Assembly (NCBI GenBank): GCA_964036045.1
Contig: OZ038384.1
Span: 62,965,355 to 63,029,354, forward strand
DNA from: Eutreptiella sp. 'Long Island Sound 2002'
Lineage: Eukaryota; Euglenozoa; Euglenophyceae; Eutreptiales; Eutreptiaceae
Length of the DNA: 64,000 bases
Direction of reading: 5' to 3'
Part shown: piece after piece, positions 10,247 to 20,040 of the stretch
Layout of the letters: each line of letters begins with the position of its first letter
How positions within the stretch are numbered: position 1 is the stretch's first letter
Translations under genes and position numbers: made by a program
The notes under the pieces: generated by a model
Told to the model about the DNA's origin: nothing
Database searches by the model: none
What the model saw: only the letters and a program-made list of their open reading frames with translations

Positions 10247-11113
10247 CAATTGCCTCTGTTTTACAGGTGGGAAGGTCAGGGTGATTGGTGCAGCAGCGAT
10301 TGTTTTTTTCCTGCCCTGCTAAACAAGGGCGCTGATCATACCAAACAAATTACTCCGCCTCTGCCTGTGGCAGAGCAGGGAGTCCGACTCCATCGACATA
10401 TGCGCTGTGCACGCCAAAAGGGCACTCCTTCCCTCCAAGCCCTAGCAGGGAAATGCGTCGTGGCGTCCTTGTTAGGCCACAGACGCTTAGTAGCTCTGTG
10501 TTCTCTTGCCATCTCACAGCTGAGCCATTAGGGCTCGTGACCTCTTCATCAACACCACCCAGTAGAGCGTGCCTGTAGGAGTGGTAGTCCTGAGTGGGGG
10601 CTTGAGCCAGTTGAGCAAGTGCTCGCCCACCAGGATGGTGCCAAAGCAGAGTGTGTAGGACCTGTAGTGCGTGTGTCACTGTCCCACCCGTTTCCTGCAA
10701 TTTTAGCGGGGTTGGTGGGCAGTGCCAGTGGTTAGCCTACGTTTTGGCCTTCATAGCAAACAGGCGTTTTCATGCCTTCATAGCCTTTGGCCACCCCTCA
10801 CGGGTAGTAGCCAGGTAGGTAGGAAAGACATTACCTGGACTCGTAGGCTGGGTATTCCCCCAAGGTTTCTTTGCACTGTGCATCCCCGCTTCCCCCGGGG
10901 TGCCGGGGACCCCCAAGGTTTTGCGCCAGTACAGAAACTGGGCACTTAGGGTCGGAGAGAACCCAAGGCGTACCCCGTGGCACTGGTAAGACATCCGCCG
11001 GGTTTAGCAAGCGTGCAGACTTGGGTATAATCAGAACACCATTTATGCGGCTTGCTCTCAGGACCTCAGGAATAGCGCACTCACACATACGCTTAGGCAG
11101 GTAAGGGTGAGGT
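10247..11113. other. 3' flank of the gypsy relic, no gene seen
   Basis: This is where a 3' untranslated region and LTR of the minus-strand element would be expected. With no 5' LTR in the window for comparison, I cannot define an LTR, polypurine tract or TG...CA ends. Overlapping short frames on both strands have no recognisable content. Confidence 0.35.
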
Positions 11114-12820
11114 TCAGTCCCTACCTTTAGTCTTGGAGGCAAGCGTCTCAGCGAGCCTCAGCAACTCGCCTAGGTTGTTCTGGGTCAAGTAGTCTACTAG
11201 AACTGAGTTTAGGTGTCCCTTAGGTAGAACAAACGCTGAGAAGGGCTCCCAGGTGGCCTCTTCGACTCCAAACCCTTCCCAGAGGGTGAGGAAGCGCCAA
11301 CCCTGGCGATAGCGGTGGCGTAGTACAGACTTCACCAGGTAGAAGCCTTCCTTAGCCATCTCCTCGGCGTTCTTGTCGGGGAGGTCCCCTTCAACTTCCA
11401 TAGGGCTGGCAGCCCCCTGTAGGTCTAGAGCGGCGATCTCCTCGTCGTTCAGCTCCCACTCCTCCCCACATAGGTCTTCAGGATCATAGTAGCGCTTCAG
11501 TTGCTGAGCAGCGCACACCAGGGTCCCCCCTAGTCGGGGAGAACACCGCACAGTGATACGGTGTCCATCCACAGATAGAATCTTGTAGGGCACAAAGTAG
11601 GGGTCATCGCTGGTAGAGCGTGGCCAGGCGGGTAGTCGGCTGTGGTGCACCAGCACCCAGTCCCCCTCTTGGTAGGTAGCAAGCACCCGGTGCTTGTTCT
11701 TCTTGTTCCACTGACGCTCCCTCACTCTCTGGAGCATAGCCTTGGCCTTGTCCACCTTCGCTTGTTGCTCCTGGACCCAGTTACCCACAGAAGAATGGGT
11801 ATCCTCTGGATAGGGAGCATGTAGGAACCAGGCCGGGCGCCCTAGGAATAGCCCATGGGGCGAGTAACCAGTGGCTGAACTCTCTTGGGAGTTCATCATC
11901 AAGGATATGACGGGGAGTAGTCTTACCCAGGCTCTGGTGCGTTCAGTTTTGCACCATATCCTTACATTCTCCTTGAGGACACGAATGTGTCGCTCACATA
12001 GGGGGTTGCTCGTGTGAGAGTAGGGGATCCCCGTAGACACCTGGACATTGAGGGATCTCAGGACCCTCTTGTACCAGCGGGTATCCGAGCGTACTCGTAC
12101 GTCCTCATGGGAGTTGATCTCCTTCGGCGTCCCATACACACAAAACCACTCCTCCGGGAGTATCTTGATAGTCTCCTCTCCGGTAATGTGCTTGGTACAT
12201 GGGAACACCCTGGTAAACCTAGTCAACCCACAGGTCACCACGAGGGCAAAGTCGTACCCCCCAAACTTCGGCATCTCCGTGTAGTCCACGTGGAGAACAC
12301 TGTTAGCACAGTGGGGAATGGGCAGGGTCGAGTAGAGACCCCTGTCTCTGGTATCCCCAGGTTTGCAGCACCTACACCGGCACTTGTCCACAATAGGCTG
12401 GAAGGTCTTCCGCAGTTGGTCATCAATCCACGTAGTGTGGAACCACTGCTTGAATAGCCTCAGGGTACGGTCAGCATCCACATGACCGCTGGACTCATGG
12501 GTCCACTTCAGTAGCGCTGGGACTCTGTCACTGGGTACCACAATGCGGTCCTCCTGCCAAAGGAAGCTCTTGTCCCTCTTGCACTGCTCTTGGTTGAGCA
12601 GGAGGGGTTCAAGGCGTTTCTCCAGGCGCTTGTAGGTATCTCCAAACTCCTTCAGGTATTCCGCTTGTTGGAGTCCATCTAGGGGTCGTATCATAGTAAT
12701 GTTGAGGTCCAATTGCACGTCCATACGGCTGAACGCCTCCTTAGCCAGTGCTTCACACCGGGCACCAATCAGGGCGTCGACGTTGTTGCGGCTAATGTAG
12801 TCTGCACACTCGTTCTTCAC
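11114..12820 (-). pseudogene. integrase with C-terminal chromodomain (gypsy pol 3' part)
   Basis: This 568-codon open frame is the intact end of pol. Its first residues (to about 15) are the end of RNase H. A zinc-binding H-x4-H at residues 108-113 is followed by clustered Cys at 147-152. The catalytic core has Asp179 in the HVDY context, Asp240, and Glu276 in a CER context. Exactly 35 residues separate the last two, matching the DD35E pattern of retroviral-type integrases. Residues 492-530 form a chromodomain, with hydrophobic and aromatic positions in FLTLWEGFGVEEATWEP. Chromodomains of this class direct integration to particular chromatin. I call it a pseudogene part because it depends on a pol frame broken upstream, though this segment itself shows no stop. 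Confidence 0.9.
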
Positions 12821-13330
12821 TCCCTGGATATGGTGTACCGTCAGCCGTAGTTGGCTGAGGTAGGTCCACCAGCGCCGTAGCTTGGCCTTCTCAGGTGGGG
12901 GACCCTTCTAGAAAGTGCGGACCGGCTCTTGGTCGCAGAGCCAGACGACAGGGTTACTCCCTAACAGTCGTGCCTGAGAGGATAGCACCAACATACCCGC
13001 GAGCAAATCCTGCTCATAGGTGGAGTAGTTCCCCGTGGCCTGGTTCCATTTCCAGTTCCAGTGGCCCAGGGGTACTAGGATCCACTTGTCGTCAGGGTAG
13101 CTGTGCTTGACAGTTCCATCTCGGTTGAGACCTTCCGTCCCCCATTGGGAAATAGCCGAGTCGAACTCCTCCTACTCTAGTGCTTGCCATTGGAACAACG
13201 TTCCACCACCGCCCACATTGCTGGCGTCGGTTACCGGGATAATCTCACCTTGTGCTCTAAGCACGCCCAAGCACTTAGCATTGGCCACCTTGTCTTTGAG
13301 CTCGTCAAACACTTGTTGCTCTTCTGGGCC
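12821..13330 (-). pseudogene. RNase H domain of gypsy pol, three stops at or within its borders
   Basis: In the same frame as the integrase, the translation reads as a retroelement RNase H. There is a VTDAS motif with the first catalytic Asp, a Glu in a STYEQDLLAG context, an Asp in WLCDQEPV, and a C-terminal LSQLRLTVHHIQG stretch leading into the CADYISR end. It would degrade the RNA strand of the RNA-DNA hybrid during reverse transcription. Stop codons at 13331-13333, 13172-13174 and 12908-12910 interrupt it, all in frame, so decay here was by substitution and not by frameshift. Confidence 0.8.
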
Positions 13331-14343
13331 TCAGCGCCAAGTAGTACTCTTCTTGATCAAGTCCGTCAGAATGGCGCTGCTGTAGGTGAAGTTCTTGATA
13401 TGGCGGCAGTAGAAGTTGCACGCCCCAATGAAACTGCGTACATCATGGAGTCCTTTCTTGGGGTCTTCATGTCGTACCTTGGCATCCATTAGGGGTTTGT
13501 CCGGAGAGGCCGCTGGGGTCCACCACCCATAGCCAACGTCAAACCCCAGGTACTGCATGGTCTCCTGCATGAACTCTCACTCCTCCGGCTTGAGTCGTTT
13601 GTGGTTCTCCTGGCAAACCGCAAAGAACTCACCCAAGAGGATTAGGTGATCCTCCTGTGTATTGGTCCCGAGGCATACATTGTCGATGTGAGCTTCCATC
13701 TGGGCCCCACGGGATATGAGTTCTTGCACCTTGGGTCTTCGTCGTAGGATGGACAGGATCTTGTTCATCAGCTCTTGAAACAGAGCGGGTGCGTTGGCCA
13801 CGCCAAAGGGCATGACCTTCCACTTGAACACCCCCCCTGAGGGGTGATGAAGGCGAGTAGTTAATGGGCGTTGGGCGTCAGGTCCACCTGCCAAAATCCA
13901 CTTCTCTTGTCCATTTTGGTCTTGTAGCGACAGGAGTCTATCTTCTCAAGGGTAGACTCCATGTTAGGAATGGACCCTAAGTAGTTCAACGTTTTCTTGT
14001 TCAGCTCTCCATAGTCCACTACCAGCCGCTTGGCTGTAGACCCAGGTTTAGCCAACAGGAAACAGGGACTGCACTGTTGGGGGTAGTCCCCATCCCTGTA
14101 CTCCAGGACCCGGCGAGTGTTGATACACTTTTGTATCTGTCGCTCTATTTCATCGGCCTGTTCTTTAGGACCCGGATAGGGTCTCCGCCGGATCTTGTGA
14201 CCCATGAACTCGGGTTTACGCTTGAGGTCCATGGGTACCAGTTTGTCGCATGAGGCCGGGGGTGGTAGTTCCCCGAACACCTCCAGATAGGTCGTTATAA
14301 GCTTCTGCACCCGCGGGTCCAATAGCTTGATCTTGTCCTCCAT
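13331..14343 (-). pseudogene. reverse transcriptase of gypsy pol, broken, altered active site
   Basis: Three overlapping frames cover the RT. The first (13861-14343) carries fingers motifs including RLVVDYGELNKKT and a KMDKRSGFWQVDL block with an expected catalytic Asp. The second (13577-13894) has the VMPFGVANAPALFQ motif and then AHIDNVCLG where Ty3/gypsy RTs normally have Y-x-D-D. Tyr is His and the second Asp is Asn here, so the enzyme would be inactive even if the frame were intact. The third (13331-13570) is the thumb-side end. A frame change near the G run at about 13840 and stops at 13861 and 13577 separate them. Confidence 0.88.
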
Positions 14344-14344
14344 G

Positions 14345-14994
14345 TCCTCCTCAGAGTGTAAGTTGCTTGCCCCTCAGTAATAGATGCCGGGAGGTGATCC
14401 TCCACCGACTCTTCGCCCTTGGTAGTATCCTTCAACCCTTGGTAGGCATATAGTAGGTCCCGTTCAGAAATCTGCGGTGGACGATGGCAACATAGGCACG
14501 CTCGAGGGGGTTCACATACACGTTCCTCCGAGAGGTCATCGTCCTCTGGGATCCTCACATGGGCACCCCACACGCTCTTCATGAGCTTAAGATCTACCTC
14601 CCTTTGCCAGGTGGTGATCTTCTGTTTGAGGTCCTCCTTCAATTGGGATAGGTGTCCCATACATCCTTGCTTTAGTGGCCATGAGCTGCGGGTAGGCTTC
14701 GCGTAGCAGAGCTTTTTCGCCACCAACCTCCCTTTGGAGTCCATGTACTTCCTTAGCCTGGATCCGGGGTCCAGCTCCTCATCCAAGGGTTCTTCCGCCC
14801 TCATGGATGATAGGGGTTTCAGTGGGGCGATGTACTCCGCGTTCTCCACTTCCTCCACGCATGTCTGCACGAAGAAGGCGTCATGCTCAGTTTCGTCATC
14901 AGAGTGGATAGAGCTGGGGAGCTCCGATAGTCCACACTCAAACACTCCATCATTAACAGGCACATGGCAGGGAGAGTTGGGGGCATTGGTGTTA
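14345..14994 (-). pseudogene. protease-RT linker of gypsy pol, downstream part
   Basis: The frame at 14295-14963 encodes the region between protease and RT. It begins with an acidic segment (SSIHSDDETEHDAFF), then a helical Lys/Glu-rich part and a Cys pair (CLCC). It is out of frame with the RT because of a one-base change near the GGGG run at about 14372. Its first 169 bp (14826-14994) are a diverged copy of 16108-16276. Confidence 0.7.
14826..14994 (-). repeat. 169-bp gypsy segment flanking the insertion, left copy
   Basis: This matches 16108-16276 in the same orientation, with 18 differences. Both copies are bounded exactly by the ends of the inserted element, as a target-site duplication would be. 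Most differences are silent in the gypsy frame. Confidence 0.85.
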
Positions 14995-16107
14995 GGTAGG
15001 TACGTAGGTGCACTCGGTCGTGGAAAGGCGCCCCATGGTTCCCCCTAGCGTCGCCCCTGTGACGAACAGGAAGAGGCTCCGCGCATGAAGAGGGGAGGCG
15101 GCTTACATCCCGCTAGACCTGACTGTTGGCCCCCAACAAAGCGGCCCCGGGCAACACCGGGAGGGCTGATCGCCACCGGCGTGACGTGCTTGTCTCGCCG
15201 GGAGGGTGTGCCCCCGTGCTTGCGCACGTCCCCTCCTTTGGGCGGAACCCTAGAGGATCACCGGACTTCCTGCGTATCCCGTTCCCAAGGCATGCATGCA
15301 CGTTCTTGGTACTAGGGTTCCGAGGCACTTGAGTGTCGCACGCTCCGCCTCGAGTCCCAAAGCAGCGCAGGCCTTAGGATGAAGCCTTACCCCCGGTCTC
15401 CGGATCTCGTTTGGCCGGGTCACCTGCATGGCACGGGCTGCCTCAGTGCCCGGGCTGTGGGCACTGGGTTTCCTACTGTTGTGCGGCGTTTGTGTTTGGG
15501 TCCGGGTTGCGGTTGGGTGTGGGTTTTGTTAACCCCGCCAGTCCTGGCTGGGGTCTTGGGTGGGTGTGTTTGGGCACGGTTTGTGGTGTTGTCCCTCTTG
15601 TGCCGGCTCTTTGTGGTGTTCGTGGTTGGGCTTAGGTTTCGGCCTGCTTATGGGACGTGTGTGGTTGCGTGCGTGCTCCGCTTGCCTCCCGTCGTTTCCG
15701 GTTCCGGTGTGCGGTGCGGGCGTGCGTGCTGGGCCCGGGTCTCGGCTGTGCCCCGCCCTTCTTGGCTGGGTTGTCGGGGTGTGTTTTTTGCGCTTTTTTT
15801 TTTTTTTGGCTTTTGTGGTGTCGGTTGCTGGTTGTCCGTGTCCCGGGCCTTGTGGCCCCTGTCCCCCCATCCCCGTTCTTTCGGGCTGGGCTGCTGGCTC
15901 TTTTTTTTTTTTTTTTCTCGTGGTGTGTGTCTGCATGTTTCGGTGTCCCTTTTCCCGGTGGGCCGCTGTTCCTGGCTCGGTGTTGCCGGTTTTGGCTGGG
16001 TGGTCCCCCTGTGCCTCTTTGGAGGTCCTGTCTTTGGTGCCTTCTGGGTGGGGGGTTTGGCCGCCTCTTGTGGTGTTGGCGCGCGGTTTGGTGGCTGTGG
16101 GCTGTTT
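14995..16107 (-). mobile_element. non-LTR-like element, copy 2, 5'-truncated, inside gypsy pol
   Basis: The reverse complement matches copy 1 from about 3902 to its 3' end. It is nearly identical over the last 450 bp (4560-4994) and more diverged in the oligo(A) part. It ends in the same tail unit at 14995-15007. The 5' end is truncated within the non-coding region. It has no coding capacity of its own; long frames on the plus strand here are shadows of G/T-rich DNA. Confidence 0.8.
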
Positions 16108-16276
16108 GGCGACGTACTCGGCGTTCTCCACTTCCTCCACACAGGTCTGCATGAAGAAGGCGTCGTGTTCAGTTTCGTCATCTGAGTGGATGGAGCTAGG
16201 GAGCTCGGATAGTCCACACTCAGAGACTCCAACAGGAACAGGTACTTGGCAGGGAGAGTTGGGGGCATTGGTGTTA
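16108..16276 (-). repeat. 169-bp gypsy segment flanking the insertion, right copy
   Basis: Counterpart of 14826-14994. The first 29 bp next to the shared end (plus-strand 16248-16276) are identical in both copies, and the rest differs at 18 sites. Confidence 0.85.
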
Positions 16277-16926
16277 GTCACGACGTATTCATCTCCCCCT
16301 GGTATAGTCTCAATAGCATCTTGAGGTCGTAGTCGATCCTTCTGGTCACCCAGGGTGAGTCCATTGCTCTCTCGTTGTATAGCCTGGACCAGAGTTGAGT
16401 CCAGGTCCTCCCAGGGGATAGAGGTAAGACCCCCGTCCACCACGCTGAGCATACTTCCCCATCCGGGTTTCCCGATGGGCGTCTTGCATCCCAGGGGTAC
16501 GTAGATGTCCTCATAACGTAGCCGGACAGAGCTGATAGTCAGCCTGTCCACGAGGGTTCGCCATTACTCGTTGCCCCCATGGGCTCCCCAATCGGGGGAA
16601 CACAGGACCATACGGGAATGTTCGAGGGCCACCTTGGTCAAGACCTTCCCCAGTTCACTGAACCTGCGGTTCCCGCAGGCCATCCTGAAAGAAGGCCAGT
16701 AAAATTGGTAGCAGCAGTTTTTCCCCCTGCTGCAGTAGAGGTCCAAGACATGTTGCTTGTCGCTGGCGAACAACTCCACGCTCAGGTCTTCTCTGGAACC
16801 CAAATCCTCCAGACATTGGTCTAGGACTTCCCCCAATAGTTGATAGTCCTCAGTTTTGGAGGCTGCCATCATGTTCGAGGGCTCCTCCTTCGATACCCTC
16901 AGGTAGCTCGAGGTGTGCTCCGACTG
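16277..16926 (-). pseudogene. gypsy pol between protease and insertion
   Basis: Same frame as the protease, interrupted by a stop at about 16564 and separated from it by the stop at 16927. It encodes a Cys- and Trp-containing segment and a longer part with ordinary composition. I recognise no named domain. It is presumably the protease-RT connector of this retroelement lineage. Confidence 0.6.
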
Positions 16927-17388
16927 CTACAGTGGCACGGACTCTCTGCCATTGCCGTGGTCCACGTAGAGGAGGTAGGGCGCTTGCAGCGTCAGGGGTT
17001 GTATCTGGGAGTGTTGCACGAAGAAGTTAGTCCCCAATACAAAATCAAAGCCCTCAGTGTCCATCACATAGAACCGATGGGCGATAGTTGGGGAGCCCAT
17101 GGGTACCTCCACTTCACAGTCCCCGCGGCTGTGCACCACATGTCCATCCCCCATTCGTACAGCCGCGGTGGGCATGGTGTTCGTCAGGCTCCCACAAGGT
17201 AAAATTTTCTTGGCCACTATAGATATGGTGGCTCCAGTATCCAGTACCCCCAGGTATTCACGTCCCCATAGTCGGATACGTACCCGTTTTTGATGTACTT
17301 CTCCTGCTGCTTGCTGCTGGTGATGGGATCCTTCTGCTTGTTTTTGATATTGAAAATGTTTTGGTGATATAAAACTAATCAAGTGCAC
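16927..17388 (-). pseudogene. retropepsin-type aspartic protease of gypsy pol
   Basis: The frame of 153 codons has the catalytic D-T-G triad at residues 50-52 inside LGVLDTGATISIV. A second hydrophobic motif, FDFVLGTNFF, near residues 113-123 matches the C-terminal ILG-type motif of retroelement proteases. It would cleave the Gag-Pol polyprotein. The first residues, up to about 15, lie in AT-rich sequence and are probably not part of the original protein, since homology-like coding composition starts around the Gln-rich segment at residues 20-30. The stop at 16927 separates it from the rest of pol. Confidence 0.85.
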
Positions 17389-17639
17389 CCCAAACTAGAG
17401 TAGTATGCAAGTAGAAGATAAACAGGATCAAAGCATGAAGGGCTGCAGTCACAAAGAGTTAGATAAAGAGAGATATCAACAATAGACCACCGCAATAAAC
17501 ATTCAATGCAACTCAGGATGATATATTTTACATGATTGAGAAAAACCGATAGGAAAACTGCCCCAAGGGCTCAAACTCTCCATAGTGCCATCTTGAGATG
17601 TGCACTCTTTGTTTTTGGGTCCCATAGGTGGTGCGGTGG
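17389..17639. other. no gene seen
   Basis: AT-rich non-coding DNA immediately upstream of the gypsy relic. No gag or LTR was recognised. Confidence 0.4.
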
Positions 17640-17790
17640 CATGGCTTGTGGCGCTGAGGTCACTGCCATGTCACATGGGAACTTCCTACTTAGCTAGGCT
17701 GACTGGGTATTGAACCCAGGACCTCTCAAAAAGAGGTACCCCAGCCCCTAGGGTGCATACCTCTAGGATAGCTAAGAATTCATGAGAAAA
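17640..17790 (-). repeat. tRNA-like segment, possible SINE head or tRNA pseudogene
   Basis: On the minus strand, 17703-17719 folds into a perfect T arm: a 5-bp stem CTGGG/CCCAG around the 7-base loop TTCAATA. It fits the RNA polymerase III B box (GGTTCAATACC). Just 5' of it, 17721-17737 forms a 6-bp stem with a 5-base loop, placed like the long variable arm of Leu/Ser-type tRNAs. The anticodon and D arms cannot be folded convincingly and the A box is poor. A degenerate tRNA or tRNA-derived SINE is more likely than a working gene. No second copy was seen in the window. Confidence 0.4.
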
Positions 17791-19639
17791 CATAGATAAA
17801 TTCATGGGCTCTGACTTAGTATATCAGTGCCTCAGTCAACTCAAGAAAAGATGTTTTAGTTCACCTTGCTTGGGGATTAAGGGGTCCACACAACATCCTG
17901 ATTATGTGTTTGGTTCTGTAAGTCAAAATGTGTTATCACCCATTTTGGTTAGGCCAATACTAAGATAAAAATGCAAGAGTGCTTAGAGCACCTCTAATAC
18001 AACTAAAGTATGCCCTAAAGCATTGGAAAAGCAACTTTTCTTACTCAAGGCAGTAGCGTGGCACCAAGCATCAAGTACAAATTACTTGTGTATTCAAGTT
18101 CAGCAAAAAATTTATGAGTGCCTGTGAACCATCTACTCTCCGGTTGGCCATAGCTGTTCCTTTGAGAGTGGTCGCCAACTTCATTTTCTTCGGGTGCATT
18201 GCCGTTGCCTCACGAGTTTCCATTCAGAGATTTTGCTGTCTTGGAGTGTATAAGGGCCAGCCCTTGTAAATACCTACCACAAAATTTAGTTAGTCCTCTT
18301 TATACGTTTGGGTTCCCACCACCGAGACGAAGCACTTTGTATCTCAATGGAGCAACTTGTAAAGTATAGACATGCGGAGAAAAGCATCCCATGAAACTAA
18401 TCGGCGGCTTGTGTTTATAGCGGCATTCCATGATTTGTAATGAAAAGCTTATGTTGAGTTCCTTTGGTTTGCATTTGTGGCTACTAGTGGCGGTTATTGA
18501 CCATCACCCCCTCCGCGCCCTGCTACCCGTCCATACACTAACTTCGCCAAAAGGCCTCGGAGTGCGAGGCCATGAACCCCATCTGGGTGTGGCGCATCTG
18601 AAACCCCGATTACCGTTTCCTTACCTCAAAGTAAATGCTTGTTTTCCTCATGACCTTCTATGTGGTTAACTGTTGTGTTGCTTCAATTCATAACTCTAAC
18701 ATATGCACCCCGAATCCTTTCCTTCTCGTCGAAACCACACACAGAGCAACGGTCGTGAGACCAGTGTGTCCGCCGCAAAGGTGCTTGGTTGTGGCTACTC
18801 GACCAACATTGTTTTTTACATAAGTGCAGATTGGGTACATGAACTTTCGGGTGCTACCCATGGGAGTAGGTGGCTGCTGTGGACCTAAAATTAGTGCGAA
18901 AAGTTGATGCAATTAACCATTACATACGAAATTTAATATATATATATATATTACTACACCCCTCTCGCCTTAAATTTAGCTAACAAGCCACAACAAGCAA
19001 CAACAAGCAACAAGCACTTCTCCGTGCCGTTTTGGCCATTGCACCCTCCCAACACCTCGGGCCTCACTCTACTTTAGCCATCCTAGAGCCTAGGTGGTGG
19101 CCTTGCCAAATCCAAGTTTTGAGCCAGAAACTCACCGGTGGCGGCCGGGGGCGGTGGCGCCAAGTCGGGAGGTGCCCTCCCAAATCTGCGCAGTTTTGGG
19201 CCAAAAATAGGCATTTTTCGCCCAAACCAGCCCTAGTAAGGGTTCAAAACAACCGAACCAAGGTAAACGGCCGCTACACTACACGTGCGGCTTAACTTTC
19301 TTGTGACCTAGGGACCTTTGGTGCCCTTCAACTCCACAATATGTTCGACAAACGGCCCAAAAAGGCGCCAAAGGGCCCCAAAAGCTGCGCAATGTGGGAC
19401 AGCACCCCGAAACCAAGAACCGGCCGTATCTCGGGCTATTTCGCTCAAAAACGAATTCCGAGGGCACCTAGTCCACCCGCAACCCCCCACTTTTTATAGT
19501 TTCCAAGCCTCACAATCGCCCAACAAGATACGTAGACCCCCGTACCTGTGGTTACTTGGTGCAGCCGGAGGGCCGGCCAGCCCACGCACAATGGGGGTCC
19601 ACCAGGGTCCCCAAGGCAAAAAAAAAGATTTTTTTCAAA
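17791..19639. other. no gene seen; microsatellites
   Basis: AT-rich intergenic DNA with a (TA)n run near 18934-18950 and a CAACAAG-type repeat near 18980-19017. Short frames have no recognisable content. Confidence 0.4.
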
Positions 19640-20040
19640 GTTGTTCCTAGACCACTTGGGATGCTCAAACAAGTGTTTTTAGGCCGTTTTGAGCCCGTGG
19701 TGGCGCGCTTTGGGCCATAGAAAATCCCAAAATGCCTTGAAAATGGGCCATTTTGGGACCAACAATGCGTCAAAAATGGGTCAAAGATGCGTTTTTCCAA
19801 AAGTGATCTTGGACTCTTTGTGATGCTTAAACAAGTGGTTTTCGCCCATTTTGAGCCCGTGGCGATGTGTTTTGGCTCATGGAAAATCCCAAAACGCCTT
19901 GAAAACGGGCCATTTTGGGACCAGAAATGGGTCAAAAATGGGTCAAAAACGCATTTTTCCAAAAGTGATCCCGGACCAGTTGGGATGCTCAAACAAGTGT
20001 TTTTAGCCCGTTTTGAGCCCGTTTTGACCGAGTTTAGCCC
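19640..20040 (+). repeat. 162-bp tandem repeat, about 2.5 copies
   Basis: ATGCTCAAACAAGTG-type sequence recurs at 19661, 19823 and 19985, exactly 162 bp apart. GAAAATCCCAAAA and GGGCCATTTTGGGACC blocks also recur in each unit. 162 is a multiple of three, so the opposite strand stays open for 228 codons, but that ORF is simply the repeat and shows no recognisable domain. Confidence 0.85.

Larger units (their letters stand above)
11114..17388 (-). mobile_element. decayed chromodomain Ty3/gypsy retrotransposon, gag missing
   Basis: Domains in transcription order are aspartic protease, linker, reverse transcriptase, RNase H, integrase and chromodomain, which is the Ty3/gypsy chromovirus order. 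Protease to linker stays in one frame, broken by stops at about 16927 and 16564. Frames change near 14372 and 13840. Further in-frame stops lie at 13861, 13577-13579, 13331-13333, 13172-13174 and 12908-12910. Above 17350 the sequence turns to AT-rich non-coding DNA, so gag, the primer-binding site and the 5' LTR are absent or unrecognisable. A second element is inserted at 14995-16107. The element cannot be autonomous. Only the integrase to chromodomain ORF is uninterrupted. Confidence 0.9.

Noticed and set aside
10145-11113. 3' LTR of the gypsy relic
   Set aside because: There is no second LTR to compare with, no clear TG...CA ends and no polypurine tract could be assigned.
15379-16185. Plus-strand Val/Cys/Phe/Gly-rich ORF of 268 codons
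   Set aside because: It lies on the antisense strand of element copy 2 and runs across its boundary into gypsy sequence.
14826-16276. Simple target-site duplication
   Set aside because: The geometry fits, but 11 percent divergence concentrated at silent sites in a dead element does not.
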